DNA from: an uncultured OCS116 cluster bacterium
GTDB taxonomy: Bacteria; Pseudomonadota; Alphaproteobacteria; Rhizobiales; TMED25
DNA: 64,000 nt
Assembly (NCBI GenBank): GCA_902633855.1
Contig: CACPHU010000001.1
Coordinates: 124,001 to 188,000, forward strand
Reading direction: 5' to 3'
Made by a program: the position numbers and the translations under genes. Numbering within the stretch: position 1 is the stretch's first letter; the number at the start of each line of letters is the position of its first letter. This document shows positions 45,389 to 54,820 of this stretch, in pieces. Under the pieces are notes generated by a model, which was given only the letters and a program-made list of their open reading frames with translations, was not told where the DNA came from and did no database searches.

Positions 45389-46459
45389 TCACGAGGCAAG
45401 TATACGGGTCCAAGTGTCTTGGATCATCCTACTTACTTCTTCTCCTTGGTATAGCATATTTTCGCATAATTTTACAGTTTCATCTGCTGGAAATATGGCT
45501 GGGTTTGATTTATATTCATCATCCATTAGATCTTTTGCAGCTTTATTTGGAGTTGCATATTGAATATAGTCAGCAAGCTCCGCTCCAATATCGGCACGCA
45601 GAATAAAATCAATGAATTTGTGAGCATTCTCCTTATGAGGGGCATTTTTGGGTATGCAAAGGCAATCCTCCCAAATTATACTCCCCTCTTTGGGGACGAT
45701 GTAGCTGATATTGTCATCCTCGAGCATTATCTGTGCGATATCTCCGTTATATTCTTGGGCCATGATAACGTCGTCAGAAGCAAGTAAATCTTGGCCATTA
45801 TCTTCAGCAAAAACTTTGATATGCTTCTTTTGAGCAATTAATAACTCTTCGGCCTCTTTATATTCTTTTCTACTTTTGGTATTTGCAGAATAGCCTAAAT
45901 ACTTCAGTGCGCAGGCGATAACGTCTGTAGCTTCCGATAAAAGAGAAATATTTCCGGAGTATATTTCAGAATCATAAATATATGACCAAGAGTCTGGAGT
46001 TTTGCTTACTCGTTTTTTATTGAACCCTATGCCGATTGTACCCCACATATATGGTATGGAATATTCTCTATTAGGGTCAAATATCGGATTCAAAAAATTT
46101 TTATCAATATTTCCCATATTTGATATCTTATCTTGATTGATCCTATCCAGCATCCCTGCTTTTACCATTTTTTCTACGTAAATATCTGAAGGAACAATGA
46201 TGTCATATCCGGGATTACCTTCCCTTAGTTTTGAAAATAATTCATCATTATCAGCAAAGAAATCAATGTTTGTTTTTACCCCCACCGCACTCGCAAAGTC
46301 CGATAATGTATCTTCTCCAATGTAATCATCCCAATTATAAAAATTAAGTTGATCTTGATCCTTGGCTCTAAGGCTAAATGGCAGAAAGGTGAGGCCGATT
46401 GCGGTAGCGGATGTACCAGCTAAAAAACTTCTTCTTGATATGTGATATTTATTGCGCAT
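45389..46459 (-). CDS. Periplasmic binding protein, spermidine/putrescine type (PotD-like)
   Basis: 356 residues. The N-terminus is a twin-arginine signal (ISRRSFLAGTSATAIG, cleavage likely after LRA), unusual but known for some PotD proteins. The mature part begins NFYNWDDYIGEDTL, the pattern of polyamine-binding proteins. A GGAGGTG ribosome site precedes the ATG. Leads the operon; the gap of about 160 bases to the acyl-CoA dehydrogenase gene presumably holds both promoters. Confidence 0.92.
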   Translation of the reverse strand: MRNKYHISRRSFLAGTSATAIGLTFLPFSLRAKDQDQLNFYNWDDYIGEDTLSDFASAVGVKTNIDFFADNDELFSKLREGNPGYDIIVPSDIYVEKMVKAGMLDRINQDKISNMGNIDKNFLNPIFDPNREYSIPYMWGTIGIGFNKKRVSKTPDSWSYIYDSEIYSGNISLLSEATDVIACALKYLGYSANTKSRKEYKEAEELLIAQKKHIKVFAEDNGQDLLASDDVIMAQEYNGDIAQIMLEDDNISYIVPKEGSIIWEDCLCIPKNAPHKENAHKFIDFILRADIGAELADYIQYATPNKAAKDLMDDEYKSNPAIFPADETVKLCENMLYQGEEVSRMIQDTWTRILAS

Positions 46460-46621
46460 TTAAACACCTCCATATAGAAATATTCTTTATTTTTTATGAT
46501 ATCCCGAGTTAAAACCAATATCAGCTTTTAACTTTATGTCAAATTTATTTTTCGTTTGTTTTCTGCGAAAGAAATTACTATATATATAAAGTTAAAAACA
46601 CATTTTAAGGAAAGACAACCA

Positions 46622-47824
46622 ATGCATGAAATGTTTATTCAGACAGAAGAACAAAAAGCAATATTAGAAACAGTCAAGAAATTCGTCGATGACGTGGTCA
46701 AACCTGTGGCAGTTGATCTTGATGGAAAAGCAACACCTGAAGAGAGATATTGTGGAGAAATAGTCAAGGAGGCAGATAAACTTGGCCTTCGAACAATGAC
46801 ACTTTCTGAAAAATACGGTGGTTTAAGTCTTGACTCACTCACTACAGCAATGGTTGTTGAAGAGTTAGCGGTTGGAGATGTCGGTGTATCCGTTGTGATG
46901 GCTCAAACAATGAAACTTGCTACCATAATGGAAAAAGCACTAAATGAAGAACAAGCTGAGAGGACATTAATTCCATATTCTAAAGACCCTGAAGCTGTTT
47001 TGGCAATTGGCATAACTGAGCCTGATAATGCCTCAAACTATTTTTTACCCTATCCGACTCCTTTTAGAACATCCGCTGAAAAAGTTGATGGGGGCTATGT
47101 CATAAATGGAATGAAACACTTCATATCTAACGGAAATAGAGCGAGCCATTATCTTTTATTTGTTCAAACAGAGAAGGGTAAGCCAATGCTAGAAGGGACC
47201 ACCTGTTTCCTTTTAGAGAGAGGTCGTGAAGGTTTTACAATTGGTCGAGTACACGATAAGCTAGGTGAAAGTCTTGCAAACAATGCCGAATTAATCTTCC
47301 AAGATTGTTTTATTCCAGATGAGAATATAGTTGGAGAGGTTGGTAAAGGCTTTCAATTACTTCAAAAGTTCTTTCCATCAAGTAACTCATTCGCAGCATC
47401 AAGCTGTTTAGGCGTTGGTGTTGCCCTCTACGAAAAAGCTGAGCAATGGGCAAAAATAAGAGTTCAAGGTGGTCGGCCATTAATTGAACACGATGGTATT
47501 CGAGCTCAGTTAGGTGAAATGAGAATGCTGCTTGACGCCGCAAGATCATACACACACCGAGCCTGCTACTTAGCTGATAATCAAGATCAAGGATGGGATT
47601 GGACATTGGGCGCTCTTCCAAAAGCGATGGCAAGTCAAGCTGTATGGAAAATTGCAACTTGGACTATGGAAGTGCATGGCGGGCATGGCTACATGAAAGA
47701 GTTTGGAGTATCAAAACTTTTAAGAGATGCAGCGGGATGGTTGCATTCAGATGGAGTAAATAGAACTTTATTCTTGAAGGCAGCAAACTACATGTATGGT
47801 TTGGACCTTTATGATAAAAAGTAG
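46622..47824 (+). CDS. Acyl-CoA dehydrogenase family protein
   Basis: FAD enzyme introducing an alpha-beta double bond in an acyl-CoA. 400 residues from the ATG at 46622 (AAGG about 13 bases upstream); the reading frame extends 22 codons further, without support. The C-terminal catalytic-type motif VHGGHGYMKEFGVSKLLRDA is intact, with Glu in the usual place. GST-like gene follows directly (no gap), so they are cotranscribed. Confidence 0.88.
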   Translation: MHEMFIQTEEQKAILETVKKFVDDVVKPVAVDLDGKATPEERYCGEIVKEADKLGLRTMTLSEKYGGLSLDSLTTAMVVEELAVGDVGVSVVMAQTMKLATIMEKALNEEQAERTLIPYSKDPEAVLAIGITEPDNASNYFLPYPTPFRTSAEKVDGGYVINGMKHFISNGNRASHYLLFVQTEKGKPMLEGTTCFLLERGREGFTIGRVHDKLGESLANNAELIFQDCFIPDENIVGEVGKGFQLLQKFFPSSNSFAASSCLGVGVALYEKAEQWAKIRVQGGRPLIEHDGIRAQLGEMRMLLDAARSYTHRACYLADNQDQGWDWTLGALPKAMASQAVWKIATWTMEVHGGHGYMKEFGVSKLLRDAAGWLHSDGVNRTLFLKAANYMYGLDLYDKK

Positions 47825-48589
47825 ATGAATCTTGGAAATTTTAAATTATACAATGCGCTGCAATCAACTTGCAGTCAACGCGTGCGCTATACTCTTCACT
47901 ATAAAAATATAAATTACAGTATGGAAATCCTGGACTTATTCACCGGTGATCAACTAAAGCCTGAATATCTATCAATAAATCCTAACGGAGTTGTACCAGC
48001 TTTGGTCCATGACGATAAAATAGTACTAGATAGTTCGGTAATAATTGAATATCTTGAAGATATTAATTTAAATCATAATCCTCTTCGTCCACCCGAGCCT
48101 GAAAACGCAGCAAAAATGAGAGCCATGATAAGATATTTTGATGAGGTTGCAGGGCCGTCTGTTAGGATACCATCTTATAATATGGCATTTTTACCACACT
48201 TTCAGGATTTATCAGAAGAAGAGTTTATTGCCCTTGCAGAGTCTAAGCCATTGAGAAAAGACTTTCTTTTGAAGATGGGTAGGACTGGTTTTTCCGAAAA
48301 AGATATGAATGAGTCAACGGCAAAGATAGAGGCAACTTGCAATCGTATGGAAGTTTGGTTAGAAGAGAGTGGTGGCCCATTCCTCCTTGGGCAGGCAATA
48401 ACGTATGCAGATATTTGTATTATGCCTGTAATAGTCCGTATGCAAGATCTTGGCCGCTCAGATTTATGGGCCTCAAACACCAAAGTAATTGAATGGTTAA
48501 AATTAATTCAATCTTCTGCAATTTACGAAAAGACTTACTGTGAAGGATCATTGCTATCACAAGTTTATCCTCACCTGAGAAACAGCTAA
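47825..48589 (+). CDS. Glutathione S-transferase-like protein
   Basis: 254 residues with N-terminal thioredoxin-like domain (active site region STCSQRVRYTL, similar to the SSCSxRVR motif of zeta-class GSTs), the NPNGVVPALV cis-proline loop and the glutathione motif LDSSVIIEYLED. Substrate unknown; zeta GSTs act as isomerases (maleylacetoacetate) or dehalogenases. Start immediately follows the acyl-CoA dehydrogenase stop. Confidence 0.83.
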   Translation: MNLGNFKLYNALQSTCSQRVRYTLHYKNINYSMEILDLFTGDQLKPEYLSINPNGVVPALVHDDKIVLDSSVIIEYLEDINLNHNPLRPPEPENAAKMRAMIRYFDEVAGPSVRIPSYNMAFLPHFQDLSEEEFIALAESKPLRKDFLLKMGRTGFSEKDMNESTAKIEATCNRMEVWLEESGGPFLLGQAITYADICIMPVIVRMQDLGRSDLWASNTKVIEWLKLIQSSAIYEKTYCEGSLLSQVYPHLRNS

Positions 48590-48605
48590 TAGCCATTGTT
48601 GAAGA

Positions 48606-49565
48606 TCATAAAATTTCTATATTTACAACGAATTCAGGACTCAATTTTCCATTAAAATAATCAATTATATTTTGAGCAGAATTTACGGACATCCTTGCAG
48701 CGCAGTCGTTGTTTAACCCAGCAATGTGTGGCGAAAATAAAACTTTTTCATGACTAAATACCTTATGGTCAGAGATGTCAGGTGGCTCTTCGGGGAAAAC
48801 ATCAAGACCTGCACTTCTGAGTTTGCCCGAGTTTAGTCCTTCCAAGAGCGCATTTAGGTCGATATGGGAACCGCGCGATGTATTTATTAGAATCGTATTT
48901 TCTTGCATTAACTCTATCTCATCTTTCCCTATGATATGTTTTCCCATCCCTGGCGCATGTAACGTGATTATTTCTGAGTTCTTGATAGCGGTATCTAATT
49001 CATCAAAAAAATGATAATCGTCTGGAAAGTTTTTTTGATTATCTACATATGGATCATAAATATTAATTTGTGCATTAAAAGCAAGCGCAATTTTTGCAAC
49101 TTTTTGTCCGATTTTACCAAAGCCAACTATTAATATTTTTTTTCCGGCAAAATCATTTGATATTAGCAGATCTCTATCTTTCCATTGGTCCCCTCGGACC
49201 ATTGCATCATGTCTTTTGCTATTTTTCAATAAATCAAGAATAAACATAATGGTATGCTCTGCTACACTGCCTGAATTGACATCACCAACAATTGTGAGAG
49301 GAATTTTCCTATTCGTCAATTCAGGAATATCGATTCGATCATACCCAACTCCATTCCTTGACAATATTTTTAGTTTTGGTGAATTGTCGATCATTAACTT
49401 TGTGAAAGATTGTAATCGCAATAAGACCCCATCTGCATCGGAGATATTATTTTCAAGTGTTTCTTGGCTTGCATCAGGTAAAATAATAACTTCAAAGTTG
49501 TCTACTTTCTCTAATAGATTAATTCCACTTTGATGTATTTTTCCACCAACAATTATTTTATACAT
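48606..49565 (-). CDS. D-isomer-specific 2-hydroxyacid dehydrogenase
   Basis: NAD(P)-dependent, 319 residues. Nucleotide loop VGFGKIGQKVAKIA, catalytic Arg in INTSRGSHID, Glu in DVFPEEPP and His in FSPHIAGLN. Related to phosphoglycerate dehydrogenase, but shorter than SerA and probably acts on another hydroxy/oxo acid in the island. On the opposite strand to its neighbours. Confidence 0.88.
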   Translation of the reverse strand: MYKIIVGGKIHQSGINLLEKVDNFEVIILPDASQETLENNISDADGVLLRLQSFTKLMIDNSPKLKILSRNGVGYDRIDIPELTNRKIPLTIVGDVNSGSVAEHTIMFILDLLKNSKRHDAMVRGDQWKDRDLLISNDFAGKKILIVGFGKIGQKVAKIALAFNAQINIYDPYVDNQKNFPDDYHFFDELDTAIKNSEIITLHAPGMGKHIIGKDEIELMQENTILINTSRGSHIDLNALLEGLNSGKLRSAGLDVFPEEPPDISDHKVFSHEKVLFSPHIAGLNNDCAARMSVNSAQNIIDYFNGKLSPEFVVNIEIL

Positions 49566-49649
49566 TTTTTCCCATTGTCCTTATATTTAATATACAATAA
49601 ATAATAAAAATATTTTAGAATTTTTATTATAAAATATGAGGTTGATCTT

Positions 49650-50717
49650 ATGCAAAATAAAGACGAAAAATTACTTACAGCCGTATCCCACTGGTCATAT
49701 CGATTTGTCTCTAATGGTGTTCCACTATCAGATTTTAATGATGTATCTGCATCCATTAGTAAATGGGACGACTGGTGCAATGAATGGGAAATGAAAGGGC
49801 ACATTCATGGGGCACTTGGTGATAAGGCGCGAATTAATGGTTATAATTTAAGCGCAGCTGAACATTACAATACAGCTGCCGTTTGTTGTCATTTTGGAAA
49901 ATTTCTTTTTGTTCAAGATCCTGAGCAAATGAAACAAACACATACATTTGCAGTTGAATATCACAAAAAATCCATGGAACTTGCAGATCCTCTTGGTGAA
50001 AGAATTGAAATAAATTGGAACAATCTCACGATGTATGGCAATCTTAGAAAGCCAAAAAATATTGATAACCCGCCAGTTGTCATTATGTGCATGGGATTAG
50101 ACTCAGCTAAAGAGGAGATGGAAACAAACGAGAGAGTATTTCTTGATAGAGGTATTGCAACGCTGGCATTTGATGGACCTGGTCAAGGTGAGTCAGAGTA
50201 TTTGGCGCCTATATGCCCGGAGTATGAAGAACCGGTTTCTGCAGTCATAGATTTTATTGAAAAAAGAGATGACTTAAGTTCTGAAAGGGTTGCTATTTGG
50301 GGTGTTAGTCTTGGCGGTTATTATGCGCCAAGAGCTGCATCTTATGATGATAGGCTAAAGGCATGCATTTCCCTGACAGGACCGTTTGCCTGGAGTAACA
50401 TATTTGACCGGATACCCGGACTCACAAAAGAGGCATTTATTCACAGAAGTAAATGTTACTCTGAGGATGAAGCAAGAGAATTTGCAAGCAGAATGGATTT
50501 GTCTGGCTGCGCTAAAAATATAAAATGCCCTCTATATATTGTTGGCGGCGGCCTAGATAGAGTTGTTCCACCCGAGGAGTCTAAATTACTTGCTGAAGCA
50601 GTCAATGGGGACGTGGTATATAATTACATAGAGGATGGTTCGCACGTAGCAAATAATAGGATTTACAAATACCGTACCCAGACAGCTGACTGGTTATCAT
50701 CGATAATATTAAATTAA
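49650..50717 (+). CDS. Alpha/beta hydrolase (FrsA / C-C hydrolase-like)
   Basis: 355 residues. The nucleophile elbow is GVSLGGYY, followed by an Asp in VGGGLDRVVPP and a His in DGSHVANN, giving a complete Ser-Asp-His triad. The long N-terminal lid (about 1-125) resembles the FrsA family and the C-C hydrolase of nicotine degradation (2,6-dihydroxypseudooxynicotine hydrolase). RBS GAGGT before the ATG. Followed in sequence by the cyclase and ThDP genes, with small gaps, suggesting one pathway segment. Confidence 0.82.
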   Translation: MQNKDEKLLTAVSHWSYRFVSNGVPLSDFNDVSASISKWDDWCNEWEMKGHIHGALGDKARINGYNLSAAEHYNTAAVCCHFGKFLFVQDPEQMKQTHTFAVEYHKKSMELADPLGERIEINWNNLTMYGNLRKPKNIDNPPVVIMCMGLDSAKEEMETNERVFLDRGIATLAFDGPGQGESEYLAPICPEYEEPVSAVIDFIEKRDDLSSERVAIWGVSLGGYYAPRAASYDDRLKACISLTGPFAWSNIFDRIPGLTKEAFIHRSKCYSEDEAREFASRMDLSGCAKNIKCPLYIVGGGLDRVVPPEESKLLAEAVNGDVVYNYIEDGSHVANNRIYKYRTQTADWLSSIILN

Positions 50718-50734
50718 TAGATAGGGAGAAACTC

Positions 50735-51706
50735 ATGCAAGAAAAAAAAATAACTAGGGCAGATATTGCAGCAGCCGCTGAAAAATATAAAAATTGGGGG
50801 AAATGGGGCGCCGACGATGAGATAGGTACACTAAACTATGTTGGGACAGATGAGATTATTAATGCAGCAAAGCTTGTAAAAAAGGGAAAAGTAATATCGC
50901 TAGCTTTGAATTTTGATTACAAAGGTCCACAAGGAGCTAAAACTAAATATCCTGCGATGGGTAGAACAAACCCAATTCACTCAATGTTAAGAACCGGAAC
51001 AGATGCTTATTCTGGTGTGCTCGACCAGAGAGGTATTAGGGCAGCGGATGACACAGTTTTCCTACCAACGCACGGATGCACACATTGGGATGGGCTCGGA
51101 CATGTCTTCTATGAAGACAAAATGTGGAATGGTTATGATTGCAGGGAAGTCACTTCCGCAGGAGCACAGAAGTGTGGCATTGAAAAAACAAGAGATAAAA
51201 TGGTTGGAAGAGGAATCCTATTAGATGTTGCTAGAGCCCTTGGCGTGGATAGACTGGATGATGGTTATGCAATAACATGTGATGATCTCGATCTTACAGC
51301 AGAGAAGCAAGGTGTATCTGTCCAAAAAGGCGACTTTGTAATTGTGAGAACAGGCCAGATGGAGGATTGCCTCAAAAGAGAATCATGGGATGGCTTCCCT
51401 GGCGGTGATGCGCCAGGTATGGGCTTTGATACTATAGATTGGGTTCAAAGAACCGAGCTTGCGGCTCTTGCATCTGATACGTGGGGATGTGAGGTGAGGC
51501 CTAATCAAAGTGAAGAAGGAATAAATCAACCATGGCATTGGATAACAATACCAATTCAAGGTATGACTATGGGAGAAATGTTTTATCTAAAGGAACTCGC
51601 AGAAGACTGTCTCGAAGACAATATATATGAATTCTTACTAGTTGCTCCATCTATTCCAATTACAGGAGCAGTAGGTACCCCAATAAATCCAATTGCTATT
51701 AAGTAA
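50735..51706 (+). CDS. Cyclase-family metal hydrolase (kynurenine formamidase-like)
   Basis: 323 residues. The metal-binding motif of this family (HxGTHxDxPxH) appears as HGCTHWDGLGH (near residue 112), keeping the His-Asp-His ligands. Members hydrolyse N-formylkynurenine, isatin or other cyclic amides and esters. RBS TAGGGAGAA, clear ATG. Neighbours: C-C hydrolase upstream, ThDP enzyme downstream. Confidence 0.85.
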   Translation: MQEKKITRADIAAAAEKYKNWGKWGADDEIGTLNYVGTDEIINAAKLVKKGKVISLALNFDYKGPQGAKTKYPAMGRTNPIHSMLRTGTDAYSGVLDQRGIRAADDTVFLPTHGCTHWDGLGHVFYEDKMWNGYDCREVTSAGAQKCGIEKTRDKMVGRGILLDVARALGVDRLDDGYAITCDDLDLTAEKQGVSVQKGDFVIVRTGQMEDCLKRESWDGFPGGDAPGMGFDTIDWVQRTELAALASDTWGCEVRPNQSEEGINQPWHWITIPIQGMTMGEMFYLKELAEDCLEDNIYEFLLVAPSIPITGAVGTPINPIAIK

Positions 51707-51720
51707 CTTAGAGGTGTGAA

Positions 51721-53409
51721 ATGAGTAACGAATTAACAGGTGCCAAGGTATTGGCAAAAATGCTCCATGATTATGGGGTAACAGATATATTTCACGTTCC
51801 GGCAGTCCTTAGGACGACCATGGCTGAGTTAGAGACAATATCAAATATCCGAAGAATTCATGTTCATGGGGAAGCTTCAGCTGCCTATATGGCAGATGGG
51901 TATGCCCGTGCATCTGGGCGACCTGGGGTATGTGCGGCACAGATAATTGGTGCTTTAAATCTTGCGGCCGGACTCAGGGATGCCTGGCTTGCCAAGTCAC
52001 CAGTTATTGCTCTAACTGGAGGACGTGATCAAGCAACAAAATTTAGAAAAGCATATCAAGAGGTTGATGACATACCCGCATTTGAGCCGGTCACAAAGTT
52101 AAATGCGACGGTTGATAGCGCAAATAGATTCCCTGACATGCTTAACCAAGCCTTCAGAGTTGCTGTATCTGGTTCGCCAGGGCCAGTTCATTTACAATTT
52201 AAAGGCAATGAGGGTCAAGTAGACCAAGAATCATTTGATGAGACTATACCCACATCTATCGACGAGAGCGTCTCTTCTGTTCCACCATATCGACCAAAGC
52301 CTGATATAGCTCAAATAAAAAAAGCAATGGATATTATTAATAATGCAAGTAAGCCAATTCTGGTGGTTGGTGGTGGTGTTAGGTGGTCTAAAGCAGGAGA
52401 TTTAATTGATGAAATTTCAAAAAAACTAAAAATTCCTGTAGCAACCTCACTAAACGCTAAAGATGTAATAAATTCAACAAATCCCCTTAATGTTGGTGTA
52501 GTCGGAACCTACTCAAGAGGGTCGGCTAATAAATCTGTGCTTGCTGCAGACCTTGCCATTTTTGTTGGAACAGATCTTGGGGGTATGGTAACAAATTTCT
52601 GGACGATACCAAAAATTGGAATAAAAGCCATACATATAGATATTGATCCTGAAGTCTTGGGCAGAAACTATCCTTTAGAAGTTGGTATTATGGCAGATGC
52701 AAAAATGGCTTTAACGGAGATGATGAAATTTGCTGATGAAACTACGGTTGAAAAGAGAATTTCATGGGTTGAGGAGGTCCAAGGTTACTGCAGAGATTGG
52801 TATGATGAGTTTCGTCCATTACTGCAGTCAGACAGCATACCAATTAGACCGGAAAGGGTGTGTCACGATCTTTCTTTAAATTTACCAGATAATTCATTTG
52901 TTGTAGTAGATACTGGACATGGCGGAATGTGGATGGGAGGAATGTTTGATTTGAAATCCTCTGGGCAGAGTTATATAAGATCTGCCGGTCACCTTGGTTG
53001 GGCATTTCCGGCATCCTTGGGCGTTAAATGCGCGGTGCCAGATAGGCCTGTCATATGTTTTACTGGGGATGCAGGTTTTTGGTATCATATTGCCGAAGTT
53101 GAAACTGCAGTTCGATGGGGAATTAACGCTGTGATCGTTGTGAATAACAATGGTGCGGGTAATCAATCAAAAAGGGGATTTGATAGGGTCTATGGTGGTA
53201 CTCAAACAGACAAGGCAAGAGAGATGTGGACGTTTAATAATGTTAACTTTGCTCAAATTGCCAAGCATATGGGAGCTGAGTCAATAAGAGTAGAAAACCC
53301 AAAAGATTTCACTCCAGCACTGCAAAAGGCAATAGCACTCAATAAGTGTGTTATTTTGGATGTTGTAACCGATGTAGATGCTCTGGCCCCACTGGCATAT
53401 ACAGAGTAA
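51721..53409 (+). CDS. Second ThDP-dependent enzyme of the island
   Basis: 562 residues, acetolactate-synthase superfamily. Catalytic Glu in HVHGEASAAYMADGYARASG, and cofactor motif TGDAGFWYHIAEVETA ... VVNNNGAGNQSK. Different from the enzyme at 39197, which shares the fold but only the general motifs. RBS AGAGGTG before the ATG. Possibly acts on a diketone or 2-oxo acid released by the preceding hydrolases. Confidence 0.85.
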   Translation: MSNELTGAKVLAKMLHDYGVTDIFHVPAVLRTTMAELETISNIRRIHVHGEASAAYMADGYARASGRPGVCAAQIIGALNLAAGLRDAWLAKSPVIALTGGRDQATKFRKAYQEVDDIPAFEPVTKLNATVDSANRFPDMLNQAFRVAVSGSPGPVHLQFKGNEGQVDQESFDETIPTSIDESVSSVPPYRPKPDIAQIKKAMDIINNASKPILVVGGGVRWSKAGDLIDEISKKLKIPVATSLNAKDVINSTNPLNVGVVGTYSRGSANKSVLAADLAIFVGTDLGGMVTNFWTIPKIGIKAIHIDIDPEVLGRNYPLEVGIMADAKMALTEMMKFADETTVEKRISWVEEVQGYCRDWYDEFRPLLQSDSIPIRPERVCHDLSLNLPDNSFVVVDTGHGGMWMGGMFDLKSSGQSYIRSAGHLGWAFPASLGVKCAVPDRPVICFTGDAGFWYHIAEVETAVRWGINAVIVVNNNGAGNQSKRGFDRVYGGTQTDKAREMWTFNNVNFAQIAKHMGAESIRVENPKDFTPALQKAIALNKCVILDVVTDVDALAPLAYTE

Positions 53410-53501
53410 TTTTTTAAATTTTATGTTACTAATCTAAATTTAGTGATATATAAATAGATAAGGGATTAATCGATATCAAATCAATTTAGAAAGTAATAAC
53501 T

Positions 53502-54806
53502 ATGACGGATAAAAGTGTTTTTTCACCTAGAATTTTAAGGCCAGAGGATGCAAATCAGAATTGGCAATGGGATAGGGCTCTTGCTTCACCAGGATTTAAG
53601 CAGGTTGACTTTGAAACAAGAGTTGATTTTCAGCGTTTACGAAAATATCGGTTATCTCGTGCAAAAAATGCGCTTAAAAATTCAGGTCTTGGAGCATTAA
53701 TATTATTTGATGTAAATAATATAAGATATATCACTGGAACAAAAATTGGTGAATGGGAAAGGGACAAGCTCTGCCGTTTTGCCTTACTAGCTGGTGACGA
53801 GGAACCATTTGTTTGGGATTTTGGATCTGCCGCAGTTCACCATCAACTTAATTGTGACTGGCTCGACCCAAATAGATGCCTAGCAGGCATGACTGGAATG
53901 AGAGGAACAGTTCCGCCATCTGTTGGTTTAATGAAATCTCACGCAGAAGAAATAATGAGTTATTTGAAGCAGGCCGGAGTTGCAGATATGCCAATCGGGC
54001 TTGATATAGCAGAAACTGCGATGTTTTTTGAACTACAAAATGCCGGAATGAATATTGTAGATGGTCAGCAAGTAATGTTGGATGCTCGCGAGATTAAGAA
54101 TATTGACGAAATCACCTTACTTAATCAAGCCGCAACAATGGTAGATGGCGTATACCATATGATTTATGAAGAATTAAAACCGGGTGTCAGGGAAAACGAC
54201 ATAGTTGCGCTTTCAAATCAAATGCTCTATGAGATGGGATCAGATGACGTTGAAGCAATAAATGCGATATCTGGAGAAAGGTGCAGTCCCCATCCGCATA
54301 ATTTTACTGACCGTATGTTCAGACCTGGTGACCAGGCATTTTTTGATATTCTTCAATCTTATCAGGGCTATCGAACATGTTATTATAGAACTTTTAATGT
54401 AGGAACGGCAACATCAGAGCAAAATGATGCCTACATCCAGTGCAGAGAGTGGCTAGATAAAGCTATAGAACTCATCAAACCTGGCGTATCAACTGATGTT
54501 GTTGCAAAAGCTTGGCCTAAGGCCGAAGAGTTTGGCTTTGAGAGCGAAATGCAGGCATTTGGATTGCAGTTTGGTCATGGACTCGGCCTCGCACTACATG
54601 AGAGACCGATCATTTCAAGGTTGGTTTCTTTGGAAAACCCAATGGAAATAAAAACAGGTATGGTCTTTGCACTAGAAACATACTGTCCTGCAAAAGATGG
54701 TGTTTCGGCAGCTAGAATTGAAGAGGAAGTGGTTGTTACAGATCAAGGCTGTAAGGTAATTTCATTATTCCCTGCCGATGAATTACCTATTGCGAATAGA
54801 TATTAA
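53502..54806 (+). CDS. M24-family (Xaa-Pro peptidase/creatinase-fold) enzyme with altered metal site
   Basis: 434 residues: N-terminal creatinase-type domain, then the pita-bread fold. Compared with E. coli PepP the first ligand Asp is present (FFDILQS), the second, which lies 11 residues on, is Cys (TCYYRTF where DxTRTF is usual), His is in FGHGLGLALH, and the Glu ligands are in FALETYC and ARIEEEVVV. So four of five ligands remain. A peptidase role is doubtful; ectoine hydrolase, creatinase and the DMSP lyase DddP are M24 relatives, but none matches clearly. In line with the ThDP genes before and the dehydrogenase complex after. Confidence 0.82.
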   Translation: MTDKSVFSPRILRPEDANQNWQWDRALASPGFKQVDFETRVDFQRLRKYRLSRAKNALKNSGLGALILFDVNNIRYITGTKIGEWERDKLCRFALLAGDEEPFVWDFGSAAVHHQLNCDWLDPNRCLAGMTGMRGTVPPSVGLMKSHAEEIMSYLKQAGVADMPIGLDIAETAMFFELQNAGMNIVDGQQVMLDAREIKNIDEITLLNQAATMVDGVYHMIYEELKPGVRENDIVALSNQMLYEMGSDDVEAINAISGERCSPHPHNFTDRMFRPGDQAFFDILQSYQGYRTCYYRTFNVGTATSEQNDAYIQCREWLDKAIELIKPGVSTDVVAKAWPKAEEFGFESEMQAFGLQFGHGLGLALHERPIISRLVSLENPMEIKTGMVFALETYCPAKDGVSAARIEEEVVVTDQGCKVISLFPADELPIANRY

Positions 54807-54820
54807 TTGCTGGTGGTATA

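Noticed and set aside
53502-54806. DMSP lyase DddP as the identity of the M24 enzyme
   Set aside because: DddP is an M24 relative with its own metal-ligand pattern; this protein lacks the second ligand Asp and its flanking motifs differ, so only the fold is supported.
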